A DNA stretch of 64,000 nt from positions 124,001 to 188,000 of the forward strand of contig NZ_BIFQ01000001.1 of assembly GCF_003967515.1 (NCBI RefSeq), written 5' to 3'. A program made the translations under genes and the position numbers. Position 1 is the stretch's first letter. Each line of letters starts with the position of its first letter. Positions 7,845 to 18,653 of the stretch are shown here, piece by piece. The notes beneath the pieces were generated by a model. It worked only from the letters and a program-made list of their open reading frames with translations. It was not told the origin of the DNA and did not search any database. Source of the DNA: Dictyobacter aurantiacus (lineage in GTDB: Bacteria; Chloroflexota; Ktedonobacteria; Ktedonobacterales; Ktedonobacteraceae).

Positions 7845-9395
7845 ATGGAGCGCAAATTGATGGACAATAATATATTAAGAGCTTCGTTACTCTCACCGAT
7901 GCTTGATCCAGCATCTGGGGTTGCACTCTATCGACAATTGTATGAGACGATGCGACAGGCAATACTGAAGGGAACCTTAGCAGCGGGAACAAAGTTGCCA
8001 TCCACGCGCACACTGGCTCAGACGCTAGGTATCTCGCGTACAACGGTGATACAGGCCTTTGATCAATTGCTGGCCGAGGGATATATCTACGGCAAAGCCG
8101 GCAGTGGTACCTATGTGGCGCAGGCTCTGCCGGATGAGTTGCTCCGCTTACCGGCCCCACAGGCGCATAGCGATGATATAGAAGAAGTCTCCCCTCCATC
8201 CAACCCTCTTTCGCAGCGTGGAAAGACGATCGCGTCCTCGGCCGTGGCTCCAGTTCAAAAATGGGATCAGGTAATACAACACCAGGCATTTCGTCACGGC
8301 ATACCTGCATTACACGAATTTCCATTTAAGCTCTGGTCTCAGTTGGCGACCCGCAGATGGAAGCATATCGAGCCCGCCAGCTTTGGCTATAGCGATCCCG
8401 CCGGCTATCGTCCATTACGACAGGAGATTGCCAGGTATCTGCAGGCGGCGCGTGGAGTCCACTGCACTGAAGAGCAGATCATCATTATGGCTGGTTCGCA
8501 GCAAGCCCTGCATCTGGCGGTGCAGCTTTTGATTGATCCTGGGGATGAGGTATGGATTGAAGATCCTTGCTATATGGGAGCAAGGGGAGCCTTGCTAAGT
8601 GGAGGGGCGCGACTGGTATCGGTCCCCATTGATGATGAGGGGCTGAACGTGGCACAGGGAATCGCCAGCAGCCCCCGGGCACGCATGGCTTATGTAACCC
8701 CTTCGCACCAATTTCCTGTTGGGGCGGTAATGAGTCTGGCGCGCCGCCTGGCCTTATTGCACTGGGCCTCGCAGACCGCGCGTTGGATTCTCGAAGATGA
8801 TTATGATAGTGAATATCGCTACACGGGCCATCCCCTGGCGTCTTTGCAGGGACTCGACCAGGGGGGCCGCGTCATTTACATCGGGACGTTTAGCAAGGTT
8901 CTCTTTCCAGCTCTGCGCCTTGGCTACCTGGTCTCTCCGCCTGAACTCATCGATGCCTTCAGGGCGGCTCGCGCCGCCGCCGATCGCCACGCCCATATGC
9001 TGGATCAGATGGTGCTGACCGATTTCATGGCACAGGAACACTTTGCTCGTCATCTGCGCCGCATGCGCTCTCTCTATGAGGAGCGCCAGGGCATCCTGCT
9101 TGACACTATTCTAAAAGAACTGGGGGATATACTCTCCGTCAAAGCGGCCTCGGCTGGTATGAATCTACTCGCCCACCTGCCATCCTATCTTCAGGATACT
9201 ATGGTAGCGCAACGAGCAGCAGACAATGAAGTTTCCGTTACGCCTATCTCAAAATACTACATTCAGCATCCTCCATTCAATGCCCTCCTGCTCGGCTACG
9301 CTGCCTACAACCAACAAGAGATCCATCAGGGCATCCATAGACTTGCCCTTACGCTGAGGTCGCTATCACCCTCATACATTCAAGAAAACACATAG
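7845..9395 (+). CDS. MocR-type transcriptional regulator (GntR HTH fused to aminotransferase domain)
   Basis: 516 residues. Residues about 20-95 form a GntR-type winged helix (LYRQLYETMRQAILKGTL, then SRTTVIQAFDQLLAEGYI), and residues 150-505 form a class I aminotransferase-like domain. PLP-site features are IIIMAGSQQALHL, VWIEDPCYMGARG, WILEDDYDSEYRY and the PLP Lys in GTFSKVLFPALRLGY. Such proteins usually use PLP as an effector-sensing cofactor. The ATG at 7845 has weak upstream SD; ATG 7860 is an alternative. It is divergent from the SIS-domain gene with operator-like repeats between. PdxR-like control of vitamin B6 genes cannot be judged because none are nearby. Confidence 0.9.
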   Translation: MERKLMDNNILRASLLSPMLDPASGVALYRQLYETMRQAILKGTLAAGTKLPSTRTLAQTLGISRTTVIQAFDQLLAEGYIYGKAGSGTYVAQALPDELLRLPAPQAHSDDIEEVSPPSNPLSQRGKTIASSAVAPVQKWDQVIQHQAFRHGIPALHEFPFKLWSQLATRRWKHIEPASFGYSDPAGYRPLRQEIARYLQAARGVHCTEEQIIIMAGSQQALHLAVQLLIDPGDEVWIEDPCYMGARGALLSGGARLVSVPIDDEGLNVAQGIASSPRARMAYVTPSHQFPVGAVMSLARRLALLHWASQTARWILEDDYDSEYRYTGHPLASLQGLDQGGRVIYIGTFSKVLFPALRLGYLVSPPELIDAFRAARAAADRHAHMLDQMVLTDFMAQEHFARHLRRMRSLYEERQGILLDTILKELGDILSVKAASAGMNLLAHLPSYLQDTMVAQRAADNEVSVTPISKYYIQHPPFNALLLGYAAYNQQEIHQGIHRLALTLRSLSPSYIQENT

Positions 9396-9422
9396 AAACG
9401 AATGAGAAACAAGATAAGACCG

Positions 9423-9692
9423 CTATGGCTCTACCTCAACAATAAATCCCTTTGATTTGAGGCCTGCAGCCAGGCCAAAGAGACGTGCGTCTCCTTTAAC
9501 CACCCATATGAGTTCAGGCTGCCTGGCTTTATTTGCATTCTGCTCCCATTCGCATTCATACGTACCCGTCCATTGACGATGCTGCACCCTGCCCTGATAT
9601 TGCCACGCATTAGCCATCGGACGGCGATTATTAAAACCAAATCCAGACCCCTCAACGCTGGCAAAATCTTTACTCCTAAAAATAACCTTCAT
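9423..9692 (-). CDS. Small protein of unknown function
   Basis: 89 residues beginning MKVIFRSKDFASVEGSGFG. The ATG at 9692 is preceded by GAGGAG four bases upstream, better than the ATG at 9710. The sequence is rich in Trp, Arg and Gln in the middle (NAWQYQGRVQHRQWTGTYE) and ends ARLFGLAAGLKSKGFIVEVEP. I see no transmembrane segment or known motif. It sits alone, convergent with the MocR gene. The long open frame with a good ribosome site supports it being real. Confidence 0.55.
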   Translation of the reverse strand: MKVIFRSKDFASVEGSGFGFNNRRPMANAWQYQGRVQHRQWTGTYECEWEQNANKARQPELIWVVKGDARLFGLAAGLKSKGFIVEVEP

Positions 9693-9979
9693 TTTGCTCC
9701 TCTTAAACATTATTTGCTAAACCTGATTGCGCACGCTGACAGGCCACCCTGTAGTATACAACCTCTCCCACCCTATCAGCATAGTCTCCTTGTAGACAAC
9801 CAATTGCTATCAATGATAATTTCTGAACTGTCCTCAAAAATCGAAACAAAATGAAAAAAAGTAACGTATCATTAAGCGTATACAGACCTACAGAAGCGAT
9901 CAATACTGATCGATCTCTGTGTTTAACCTGTGTATCAACTGGTTGACGCTATTTGCGATAGATGAAGAAAGAGAGCACT

Positions 9980-10666
9980 ATGTCAACACTTGTATTCTGG
10001 ATCGATGTCGATAATACCTTACTTGATAATGATAGGGTTAAAGAGGAGCAGAATCAGTTTCTGCTATCAGAGTTGGGGCCAGCCCTGACGGAGCATTATT
10101 GGAACCTCTATGAAGAAGTGCGCAAAGAACGGGGCGTGGTCGATATTCCTCTGACCCTGCGGCGCTTCCGCGAAAAAACTTCTCAAGACGAGTTAGACGC
10201 GCAAACCTATCAGCATGTGGTCTCAATGTTTGAGAATTATCCTTTCCAACAGGCGGTATTCCCTGGCGTCTTTGAAACATTGCAGTATTTAAATACTATT
10301 GGTACCGTCGTCATTGTCTCTGATGGAGATTTAAATTACCAGGCTGAGAAAATTTTTAATAGCGCGCTCGCTGACGCAGTTAATGGTCGTGTCATGCTAT
10401 TTGTCCATAAACAGGAACACATCGATGAGATCACGAAACGCTATCCTGCGGATCATTATGCCATTATTGATGATAAACCCAGGATACTGGTTGACGTTCA
10501 GCATCTTATGCATGATCAGACTACTACGGTATTTGTAAAGCAGGGCAAATATGCAAAAGAAGCGTTTCCAGATGGCTTTGTTCCAGATATCGCGGTAGAG
10601 CATATCGCTGACCTCAAGAACATACCGGCGGAACAGTTCTGGCATCAGAAGCAGGGCTCTCGCTAG
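9980..10666 (+). CDS. HAD-superfamily hydrolase
   Basis: About 228 residues. HAD motif I is WIDVDNTLLDND with the nucleophilic Asp, motif II VVIVSDGD, and motif IV AIIDDKPRIL with the metal-binding Asp pair; a helical cap lies between motifs I and II. This suggests a phosphatase or dehalogenase-type hydrolase of unknown substrate. An in-frame ATG exists at 9962, but MSTLVFW at 9980 follows a GAAAGAGAG stretch and is the more likely start. It stands alone between the small unknown gene and a JAMM peptidase and is followed by a hairpin terminator. Confidence 0.78.
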   Translation: MSTLVFWIDVDNTLLDNDRVKEEQNQFLLSELGPALTEHYWNLYEEVRKERGVVDIPLTLRRFREKTSQDELDAQTYQHVVSMFENYPFQQAVFPGVFETLQYLNTIGTVVIVSDGDLNYQAEKIFNSALADAVNGRVMLFVHKQEHIDEITKRYPADHYAIIDDKPRILVDVQHLMHDQTTTVFVKQGKYAKEAFPDGFVPDIAVEHIADLKNIPAEQFWHQKQGSR

Positions 10667-10704
10667 TACGATTGTATCTACGATACTATAGCAGACTACC
10701 ATAT

Positions 10705-10749
10705 CAGGGATAAGCCAGTTCGATAGCTCATCAACTGCCTTTATCCCTG
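10705..10749 (+). terminator. Terminator-like hairpin after the HAD gene
   Basis: CAGGGATAA at 10705-10713 pairs with TTATCCCTG at 10741-10749, with AGTT/AACT pairing inside the loop. It begins 39 bp after the HAD stop codon. Confidence 0.5.
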
Positions 10750-10761
10750 CTCCTCCTATAT

Positions 10762-10783
10762 TTGTACCCAGATATCTGTACAA
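10762..10783. promoter_or_regulatory. Near-palindrome before the JAMM peptidase gene
   Basis: TTGTA(CC)CAGATATCTG TACAA has a perfect CAGATATCTG core and matching outer TTGTA/TACAA. It is 108 bp before the JAMM gene start, a plausible operator position, but nothing ties it to a regulator. Confidence 0.25.
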
Positions 10784-10890
10784 CCATACATCTTGCCAGC
10801 TATGCTATAGTAGCTAAAAACATACATCATAAGCCAGGCGCATCCTTTATTTTTTTGGACACCAATTGGGAATCCTTTCAAGGAGTATGT

Positions 10891-11376
10891 ATGAATCAAT
10901 ATCCCGCCCCGTATCTCTCACTTAAGAAAGAAACTCTTTCTACCTTGTTTGAGGATATTTCACAGCGCCCGGACATAGAAGCCTGCGGTGTACTGCTAGG
11001 CTCTATTGATGCTCATGGGAACTGGCATGTCGATCAGGCCTATCCTCTGCGAAATACGGCAGCTTCACCCGTGTATTTTGAGTTTGCGCCAGATGAACTG
11101 CTGCAGATCGAGCTTCTATCCCCGGGTCAGGTCATTGGCGTTTATCACAGTCATCCAACCGGCTTTCCCAGAGCCAGCGCTACCGATTGCGAGAATATGC
11201 AACGCGTCAATCAGGACCAGCAGATCCCATGGGCCTGGATTATTATCAGAGGCCCTTTCGATGCGGCTTCCCTTCACACCATGCATGGAGAAATTACCCC
11301 TTCTTCTATGATCGCCTACCATCATTTTGAGTGCACTGGATTAAAAATTATCCCTATCGTCATTCAATCGTCTTAA
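10891..11376 (+). CDS. JAMM/MPN+ metallopeptidase (Mov34 family)
   Basis: 161-residue MPN+ domain protein. The zinc site is complete: YHSHPTGFPRASATD matches HxHPx(6)SxxD, and a conserved Glu is available in RPDIEACGVLLG near the N-terminus. Bacterial relatives cut the C-termini of ubiquitin-like carrier proteins such as ThiS/CysO types (Mec+) or act as isopeptidases. ATG 10891 follows AAGGAG and is preferred to upstream starts in the same frame. No ThiS/MoaD-like or E1-like gene is adjacent, so the partner is unknown. The protein is probably soluble, with no signal peptide. Confidence 0.85.
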   Translation: MNQYPAPYLSLKKETLSTLFEDISQRPDIEACGVLLGSIDAHGNWHVDQAYPLRNTAASPVYFEFAPDELLQIELLSPGQVIGVYHSHPTGFPRASATDCENMQRVNQDQQIPWAWIIIRGPFDAASLHTMHGEITPSSMIAYHHFECTGLKIIPIVIQSS

Positions 11377-11635
11377 TACGTATCAGGCGCATAAAAAGTT
11401 GGTCATACATCTAGCCACACTTCTGTAAATGCGTTATAATCGATTTCCGAGGCGGTGTGTACGAGATGGACTCGCTCCTATCTTCATTGCAGCATCCTTT
11501 ATCCCCGTAAGGGGTAAGGATAATAGTTCACGTCACAGACGGTCCTTGACGAGAAATACAATGCGCTAAAGCACATAGAAGGAGGCGTGCATCGATCCCT
11601 TGTCTTATGGCAGGGGTAGCTGCACAATAGAGCGA

Positions 11636-12610
11636 ATGAAATGTTCAGGCTGTGGCAATGAGCTACAATCCGCAGGAGAGGTCTGTAGGGATTGCGGAAA
11701 CACACCAGCATTTGATCCAACCTATGTGACACCTGGTGTTTCCAGCGAGTTTCATCAAGGTGAAACGGAAGCGATCAACCTTCCTCGCCGAAACAGCCAG
11801 CAGCTGCCTCATCAGCGTAACCCTTATCCACCGGATCCCAACTATGAAGCATTCCAGCACCAACCGTATAACGCTCAATCCGGTGGTCCGCCTTCTATGG
11901 CCAGACTACGCCGGGGACCTTCTCATTCAACCATCCTGGTCGCATGTATTTGCCTGGTACTGGTATTTATAGGGGCCATTGGCCTTTCTACCATGTATGT
12001 GACCAGCCAGGGTAATCAACAAAAAGCAACACAGGAGCCACTTCATACGTATAAGACTACGGTGGCTATGCCTACTACTACCACTGCTGTAATGTCCGCG
12101 ACAGCGACACCGCTAGTTGTCCCAACAACGGTTCCAGAGGCCGGTTTTACATGGTGTGGTAGTGATTGTGCTCCAGATGGCTTTATAGATCAGTTCCCTG
12201 TCGGATGGCAGGCCAGCGCGCTTTCTGGCGTTACTGGTTTCCAATTTGTCAATCTGCAACAACCGGATCAGGTCGCTGTCTTTAAGCGTCTGGATAATCC
12301 GACAGGGACCGCGGATCAACTATTGGCGACCGAGATTCAAGCAGTATACGCCAGTAAGCCCGGCTATGAGGCCCCCCAGCCACCCACCGGTCAGACGGCA
12401 ACGATTGGAGGCGAAACCTGGTCAACCACAGCTATTGCGTATATGAATAATCAAACCAAAGAACATGTTACTATCTGTGCAACTGTTCATCAAGGAAAAA
12501 CCTTTGTGCTGGAATTTCAGGCGCCAGATGCTCAATTTGCACAAGTAAGTACGGCGTATTACAATATCATGATTGGTAAGTTCCAATTTACACAAACCGG
12601 GACACCATAA
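11636..12610 (+). CDS. Zinc-ribbon membrane protein with extracytoplasmic domain
   Basis: 324 residues. It starts with a CxxC...CxxC zinc ribbon (MKCSGCGNELQSAGEVCRDC), then a Pro/Gln/Asn-rich linker, one membrane segment (about residues 100-123, TILVACICLVLVFIGAIGLS), a Thr-rich stalk and a C-terminal domain of about 145 residues ending QFTQTGTP. The C-terminal domain with CGSDCAPDG is not recognised. ATG 11636 lacks a ribosome site; a TTG at 11600 lies 14 bp after GGAGG and would add 12 residues. It is 9 bp upstream of the MFS/spermidine-synthase gene, so they are probably cotranscribed. Confidence 0.7.
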   Translation: MKCSGCGNELQSAGEVCRDCGNTPAFDPTYVTPGVSSEFHQGETEAINLPRRNSQQLPHQRNPYPPDPNYEAFQHQPYNAQSGGPPSMARLRRGPSHSTILVACICLVLVFIGAIGLSTMYVTSQGNQQKATQEPLHTYKTTVAMPTTTTAVMSATATPLVVPTTVPEAGFTWCGSDCAPDGFIDQFPVGWQASALSGVTGFQFVNLQQPDQVAVFKRLDNPTGTADQLLATEIQAVYASKPGYEAPQPPTGQTATIGGETWSTTAIAYMNNQTKEHVTICATVHQGKTFVLEFQAPDAQFAQVSTAYYNIMIGKFQFTQTGTP

Positions 12611-12619
12611 TCGGAGGAA

Positions 12620-14155
12620 ATGTTGAAATACTTTCTGAGCGGACTGGTGTTCGTAAGTGGCATGACAAGTTTAGCTCTTGAGATGTGCGCATCACGTCTC
12701 CTGGGGGCCTATTTTGGTACCTCACTCTTTATCTGGGGCAATCTCATCGGTCTGATTCTGCTTTACCTGATGGTGGGTTACTTTTTGGGTGGACGCATTG
12801 CCGATCGCTATCCTCATACACAGGTGCTGTGTGTGATTACGGCGACCGCGGCTCTCTCCATTATCATTATTCCCTTCGTATGTCAAAGCATTCTCACCTG
12901 GTCTGTCACTGGGCTCGAACAAGTTTCCGTCGGCATTTTTCTTGGCTCGCTGGTTGGCACAATGTTACTGTTTGCTATTCCAGTTATTTTGCTTGGACTC
13001 GTTTCGCCGTTTGCGATCCGCTTGATTACAAGTGATGTGAAAAAGAGTGGCCGGATCAGTGGCTCACTCTATGCTATTTCTACCGTTGGTAGTATTCTGG
13101 GCGCCTTTTTACCGGTGCTCTGGCTGATTCCTACCTTCGGCGTACGGCGCACACTGCTTATTTTTGGCGTTGTTCTCTTCGCGGCCTCGCTATGGGGCAT
13201 CTTTCCCCGCTGGCGACGCGCCACATCGCTCCTGCCTGTGCCAGCGGTGATTATCCTGTTGATCGCGGCCCTGGCAGTGCCACTGGGCCCTTTGAAAGAG
13301 ATCCCCGATCTGATCTATGAACAGGAATCTTTCTATAACTACATTCAGGTAACGCAAACTCCCGATGGCACACGTCAACTCATTCTGAATGAGGGAGAAG
13401 CGATTCACTCGGTGTATAACCCCAATAACCCCACCCAGTTGACTGGCTGGTACTGGGACTACTTCCTGGCAGCGCCTTATTTTAATCGGGGATTTAAGCC
13501 TGATCAGTTGAAACGCGTGGGCATTATCGGCCTCGCTGGCGGTACGGTAGCACGCCAGTTTTCTCAGGTCTACCCACGGGTGCAGATTGATGGCGCCGAG
13601 ATTGATCCCGCTATTGTCAATGTGGGACGCCGCTACTTCAATATGAATGAACCCAACCTTCATGTATATACCCAGGATGGACGAACATTCCTGGCTTCAT
13701 CCCACCAGACCTACGATGTCGTGGCTATTGATGCGTTCCAACAACCATATATTCCTTTCCAATTTACAACGCGTGAGTTCTTTACCCAGGTTCGCGAGCA
13801 TCTTTCACCAACGGGCGTGGTCGCACTGAATACTGGACATACCGCGCATGACTATCGTCTGGTACAGGCCTTTGTCAATACGTTAAGTACGGTTTTTCCC
13901 AATGTCTATGTGTTCAATGTGCCGGGTACCATCAATACTGAGATTATGGCTACTATGCAACCAACCTCACTTGAAACGTTCCATTCGAATCTTTCTCAGT
14001 TCCCAGTCGATACAACCCTGGGGCAACTCGCCAGTGAAGTTCTACCTGTAGCTACACGTGGTCGCACAGACGGAGGCATCGTCTTTACTGATGACAAAGC
14101 ACCAATTGAACAGATTACAGATCAGTTGTTGCTCAACTATATTTTGCAGCCCTGA
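12620..14155 (+). CDS. Fused MFS-type membrane protein / spermidine synthase-like
   Basis: 511 residues. Residues 1-225 contain seven or so membrane helices (GLVFVSGMTSLALEMCASRLLG to the segment near VPAVIILLIAALAVPLG). Residues 250-500 are a spermidine synthase-like Rossmann methyltransferase fold: VGIIGLAGGTVARQF (SAM/dcAdoMet loop), VQIDGAEIDPAIV with acidic ligand, and YDVVAIDAFQQPYIPFQ. Proteins of this layout are widespread in Chloroflexota and other phyla but the reaction is unproven. SD GGAGG is 5 bp before the ATG. It follows the zinc-ribbon gene by 9 bp. Confidence 0.85.
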   Translation: MLKYFLSGLVFVSGMTSLALEMCASRLLGAYFGTSLFIWGNLIGLILLYLMVGYFLGGRIADRYPHTQVLCVITATAALSIIIIPFVCQSILTWSVTGLEQVSVGIFLGSLVGTMLLFAIPVILLGLVSPFAIRLITSDVKKSGRISGSLYAISTVGSILGAFLPVLWLIPTFGVRRTLLIFGVVLFAASLWGIFPRWRRATSLLPVPAVIILLIAALAVPLGPLKEIPDLIYEQESFYNYIQVTQTPDGTRQLILNEGEAIHSVYNPNNPTQLTGWYWDYFLAAPYFNRGFKPDQLKRVGIIGLAGGTVARQFSQVYPRVQIDGAEIDPAIVNVGRRYFNMNEPNLHVYTQDGRTFLASSHQTYDVVAIDAFQQPYIPFQFTTREFFTQVREHLSPTGVVALNTGHTAHDYRLVQAFVNTLSTVFPNVYVFNVPGTINTEIMATMQPTSLETFHSNLSQFPVDTTLGQLASEVLPVATRGRTDGGIVFTDDKAPIEQITDQLLLNYILQP

Positions 14156-14215
14156 ATATTGACAGCAGCAAAGTAAATTTGTTGTAATGGGATAAGGGTT
14201 CTCTATCAGGCCTGA

Positions 14216-15583
<1,368 letters not shown>

Positions 15584-15656
15584 GCATGTATCTTGTGCGC
15601 ATAATCGGCGCCAGTAGCATGGGGGCACGTGAGCACCCCCGCAACGCGGCCGCACG

Positions 15657-15724
15657 TTTTTTGTAGTGGGTGGGTGCATGAGGTGCGCGGATGCGCACCT
15701 CATGCACCCACCCACTACAAAAAA
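15657..15724. terminator. Long perfect palindrome, 32-bp arms, GGAT loop
   Basis: Arms 15657-15688 and 15693-15724 match perfectly around the loop GGAT; the centre reads GCGCGGATGCGC. T-run and A-run at the outer ends make it a bidirectional terminator between convergent purA and rsmG. The centre is identical to both large palindromes at 30.1 and 30.65 kb. The flank at 15644-15654 reads ACGCGGCCGCA, also found at the array end. Confidence 0.75.
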
Positions 15725-15737
15725 CGGCTGCACTAAC

Positions 15738-16457
15738 TCAAACCAGGGGGCTTTTGGTGAGGGCAGCCCAGGAGCGAGGATATTGCGTAGGACAGGCTTT
15801 ATACTGTTCCCAATATAAGAGCCTACGACCATCGTCCAGGCCGTTCAGAGTCACTGGTACGTCGCTCTTCAAGCGTATCCCCAACAGGCGCGCTGCCCCC
15901 TTCCCCTGTAGCAGTTCTTCCCCCATCTCCCCCTTCTTTGGCAGCACAATAGCCCCTCCTACACGACAAAATGGGGCGCTACATTCAAGCAAGGCTGATA
16001 GCGAGGAGACAGCCCGCGCCGTCACCAGGTCAAAATTTCCACGATAGCCACGCTTATGCGCGAAGTCTTCAGCCCTGCCGTGGATAATCTCAACATCTTT
16101 TAAGTGAAGCAGGTCAACCATGTGTTGCAAAAATGTTGTTTTCTTACCTGTTGCCTCGATCAAAGTGACCTTCCACTCAGGGCGCGCAATCTTTAATGGC
16201 AGACCAGGAAATCCTGGTCCTGTACCAATGTCAAGTAGACGTATTTCCTTTTGTACATCATAGATCTGCAGCAACGACAATGAGTCGAGGAAGTGTTTGA
16301 TCAACACTTCCCCTGGATCTTTGATTGCTGTCAGATTAAACCGCGTATTCCAATCCAGCAGTTCCTGCCGGTAGAGCAAAAAGGCCCCCTCAAGTGATTG
16401 AGGAAGACCCAGTTGCTCTAATCCTGATTGGAATACGGATAAGAAATCTTCAGACAT
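15738..16457 (-). CDS. rsmG: 16S rRNA m7G527 methyltransferase
   Basis: 239 residues. The SAM-binding motif I is RLLDIGTGPGFPGLPLKI, followed by VTLIEATGKKTTFLQHM and the later DLVTARAVSSL, all typical of RsmG (GidB). The enzyme methylates N7 of G527 in 16S rRNA; loss gives low-level streptomycin resistance in other bacteria. The start is one base after the stop of the VWA gene, so it is the last gene of the moxR-vwa-rsmG operon, an unusual partner set. Confidence 0.95.
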   Translation of the reverse strand: MSEDFLSVFQSGLEQLGLPQSLEGAFLLYRQELLDWNTRFNLTAIKDPGEVLIKHFLDSLSLLQIYDVQKEIRLLDIGTGPGFPGLPLKIARPEWKVTLIEATGKKTTFLQHMVDLLHLKDVEIIHGRAEDFAHKRGYRGNFDLVTARAVSSLSALLECSAPFCRVGGAIVLPKKGEMGEELLQGKGAARLLGIRLKSDVPVTLNGLDDGRRLLYWEQYKACPTQYPRSWAALTKSPLV

Positions 16458-16458
16458 A

Positions 16459-18642
16459 TTACGATACTAACTTCCGCTTACTATTGAGATAATCAACCAG
16501 GAGATACTCTCCCAGATTGTCTTTATCCGCGTAAAATGTGCGGCCATGGTTGATCTGGGCCAGCTGGTTGACGAACGCTACCATCCAATGATCATCATAG
16601 AGCATGAAGGTATTAATGGTAATGTTCTCACGCGTGCAGCGCTGTACCTCCAGCAGGGTCTGCTGCTCGGCAAAAGGACTTGGGTAGGCAAATTGCCAGC
16701 CATATTCTTCCTCGTGCCAGACAGTTGGCCCACCATCAGTAATCATGATGATCTGCTTGTTGGCCGAGCGCTGTCGGGCCAGCAATTGACGCGCTAACAT
16801 CAGGCCATGCGCCATATTGGTGCCGCGATCATTGTCATATCGGCTGAGCTCTATCAGCTCGTTGGGCTTGTATTCCCTGGCCATATAGGAAAAGCCAACG
16901 ATATACAGGTTGTCACGTGGAAACTGTGAGCGAATCAGACTTTCCAGGGCAACCGCGACCTTCTTGGCCGCCTGCTGGCAGCCGTTATAGACCATACTAA
17001 GGCTCATGTCGATCATCAGCACGGTCGATGATTGGGTCGTCAGCTCAGTACGATAGACCTCGAAATCTTCTTTGGTCAGGTTGACGGGCGTGCCGGTGCC
17101 GCGGCGGTGCACGGCATTCATCAACGTTTTTTCCAGGTCCAGCAGGAATGGATCACCGAATTGATAGGCTTTGCTCTCATCGGTACGTTCACCACCGACA
17201 CCACGGAAAGGACTGACATGCCGGCCAAAGCCGTCGCGCTTCATCTTGTTGAAGATATCCTGCAAGGCTTTCTGGCCAATTTTTCGAATACCACGAGCCG
17301 TGAGCTCCCAGCGGTTACCCTTTTTCTGGATGTAGCCAGCTTCTTCCAGCGTCTTCATCAGCTGCTTTAGCTGCTCGACCGATTGGTATTCTTCATCACC
17401 CAACAGGTCTTTCACCTTCTGGCTGTCGATGGCTTCCATATTCTCCAGGCGCCGCGCCTCTTGAAGCTGCTCCTCCAGCCCCTCCATCTGCTGCATACGT
17501 CCCATGACGCGCATAGCTTCGTTCAGGGGCAGGGACTCCTCGCCACGGAAAGGGAAGCGCGTGCGCATCTGATCTGATGGGGCAAGCGCCTCCAGATTCT
17601 GCGCCAGTTCCATCATGTCTACGCGAATGCGATCGTCTCCCATCAGCTGGTCCATCAGGTCCTGTAGTTCCTGACGTTGTTCTGGCGAGAGATTATCCAT
17701 AATCCCTTGCATGGCTGCGGATTGCTGCTGCATCTGCTCGATCAGATCGTCCAGCGAGTTGACCCCTGGAAAGTACTGACCATGCTTCTGCATAAATGAG
17801 TCGAAGTCGGGCTCAAGACCCTGCTGGCGCTCGCGCAGCATCTTATTCAGATCACGGATCATTTCACGCATGTTGGCGATGTCTTCCGGGGACATATTCT
17901 GCAATGATTGCTGCATACCCTGGAAGAATTGCTGCATCATCTGCTGCTGCAGGCTTTGCATCAACTCGTTGAACTTTTCACGCGCCTGATCGTCCATGAA
18001 GTCGTAATCAGATAAACCTTTGATCTGGCCGGGAATATCCTTCGGCAGCCCATTGAGAAAATCTTGCTTGCGCTTGGCGATCATCTCCAGCATGCGCTGC
18101 TTCTGTTCAGGCGTTAAGCCATCCCCCTCTGCGCCACCTTGATCTGACTGACCTTGCTGGCCAGCCTGGCCCATCTGACCTTCACCCTGGCTTCCCATCT
18201 GAGACTGTTGACCAGCCTGGCCTTGCTCACCCCTCTGAGATTGCTGGCCCTGCTGGTTGCCCTGTTCAGATGGATTTGAGTGGGACGCTGGCTGCTTGCC
18301 ATCCAGACGCTGTTGGATGCCTTCACGCTCAAGCTTTTTGATCTCTTCGAGCTTTTCACGCAGATCATCCATGACGCCCGACGCCATGTTGTAACGATTG
18401 AGCTGCTCCCTGCGCGTGTTGCGCATGCGCTCCATCATTTCACGCAACCCCATGGTGCGCTGACCATCCTGCCCCTGAATGCCGTCCCGCATTAGACGCT
18501 TTAACGCCTGCTGCAGATTGCCATCCTCCATGTAGTCATCGGCAAGAGCGTTGAGGATATCATCCGCATCGATCCCTTCGATCTTTTGCGTTCCGTCCCA
18601 ACGGCTATAACCATAGCGATTTCGGTAAAATCGATTGAACAT
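16459..18642 (-). CDS. VWA-domain protein with Gln-rich linker
   Basis: 727 residues. Residues 1-115 are helical; residues about 118-175 are a Gln/Gly/Ser-rich low-complexity linker with QGQ and MGQAGQQ repeats; residues 190-450 are helical and Met/Gln-rich; the C-terminal 200 residues form a von Willebrand A domain with the MIDAS residues DMSLS, a downstream Thr in RGTNMAHG and ITDGGPT. VWA proteins next to MoxR ATPases act together as metal-dependent chaperone or insertion systems. It starts 11 bp after the MoxR-like gene and ends 1 bp before rsmG. The client is unknown. Confidence 0.82.
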   Translation of the reverse strand: MFNRFYRNRYGYSRWDGTQKIEGIDADDILNALADDYMEDGNLQQALKRLMRDGIQGQDGQRTMGLREMMERMRNTRREQLNRYNMASGVMDDLREKLEEIKKLEREGIQQRLDGKQPASHSNPSEQGNQQGQQSQRGEQGQAGQQSQMGSQGEGQMGQAGQQGQSDQGGAEGDGLTPEQKQRMLEMIAKRKQDFLNGLPKDIPGQIKGLSDYDFMDDQAREKFNELMQSLQQQMMQQFFQGMQQSLQNMSPEDIANMREMIRDLNKMLRERQQGLEPDFDSFMQKHGQYFPGVNSLDDLIEQMQQQSAAMQGIMDNLSPEQRQELQDLMDQLMGDDRIRVDMMELAQNLEALAPSDQMRTRFPFRGEESLPLNEAMRVMGRMQQMEGLEEQLQEARRLENMEAIDSQKVKDLLGDEEYQSVEQLKQLMKTLEEAGYIQKKGNRWELTARGIRKIGQKALQDIFNKMKRDGFGRHVSPFRGVGGERTDESKAYQFGDPFLLDLEKTLMNAVHRRGTGTPVNLTKEDFEVYRTELTTQSSTVLMIDMSLSMVYNGCQQAAKKVAVALESLIRSQFPRDNLYIVGFSYMAREYKPNELIELSRYDNDRGTNMAHGLMLARQLLARQRSANKQIIMITDGGPTVWHEEEYGWQFAYPSPFAEQQTLLEVQRCTRENITINTFMLYDDHWMVAFVNQLAQINHGRTFYADKDNLGEYLLVDYLNSKRKLVS

Positions 18643-18653
18643 GCTTGCGTCCT

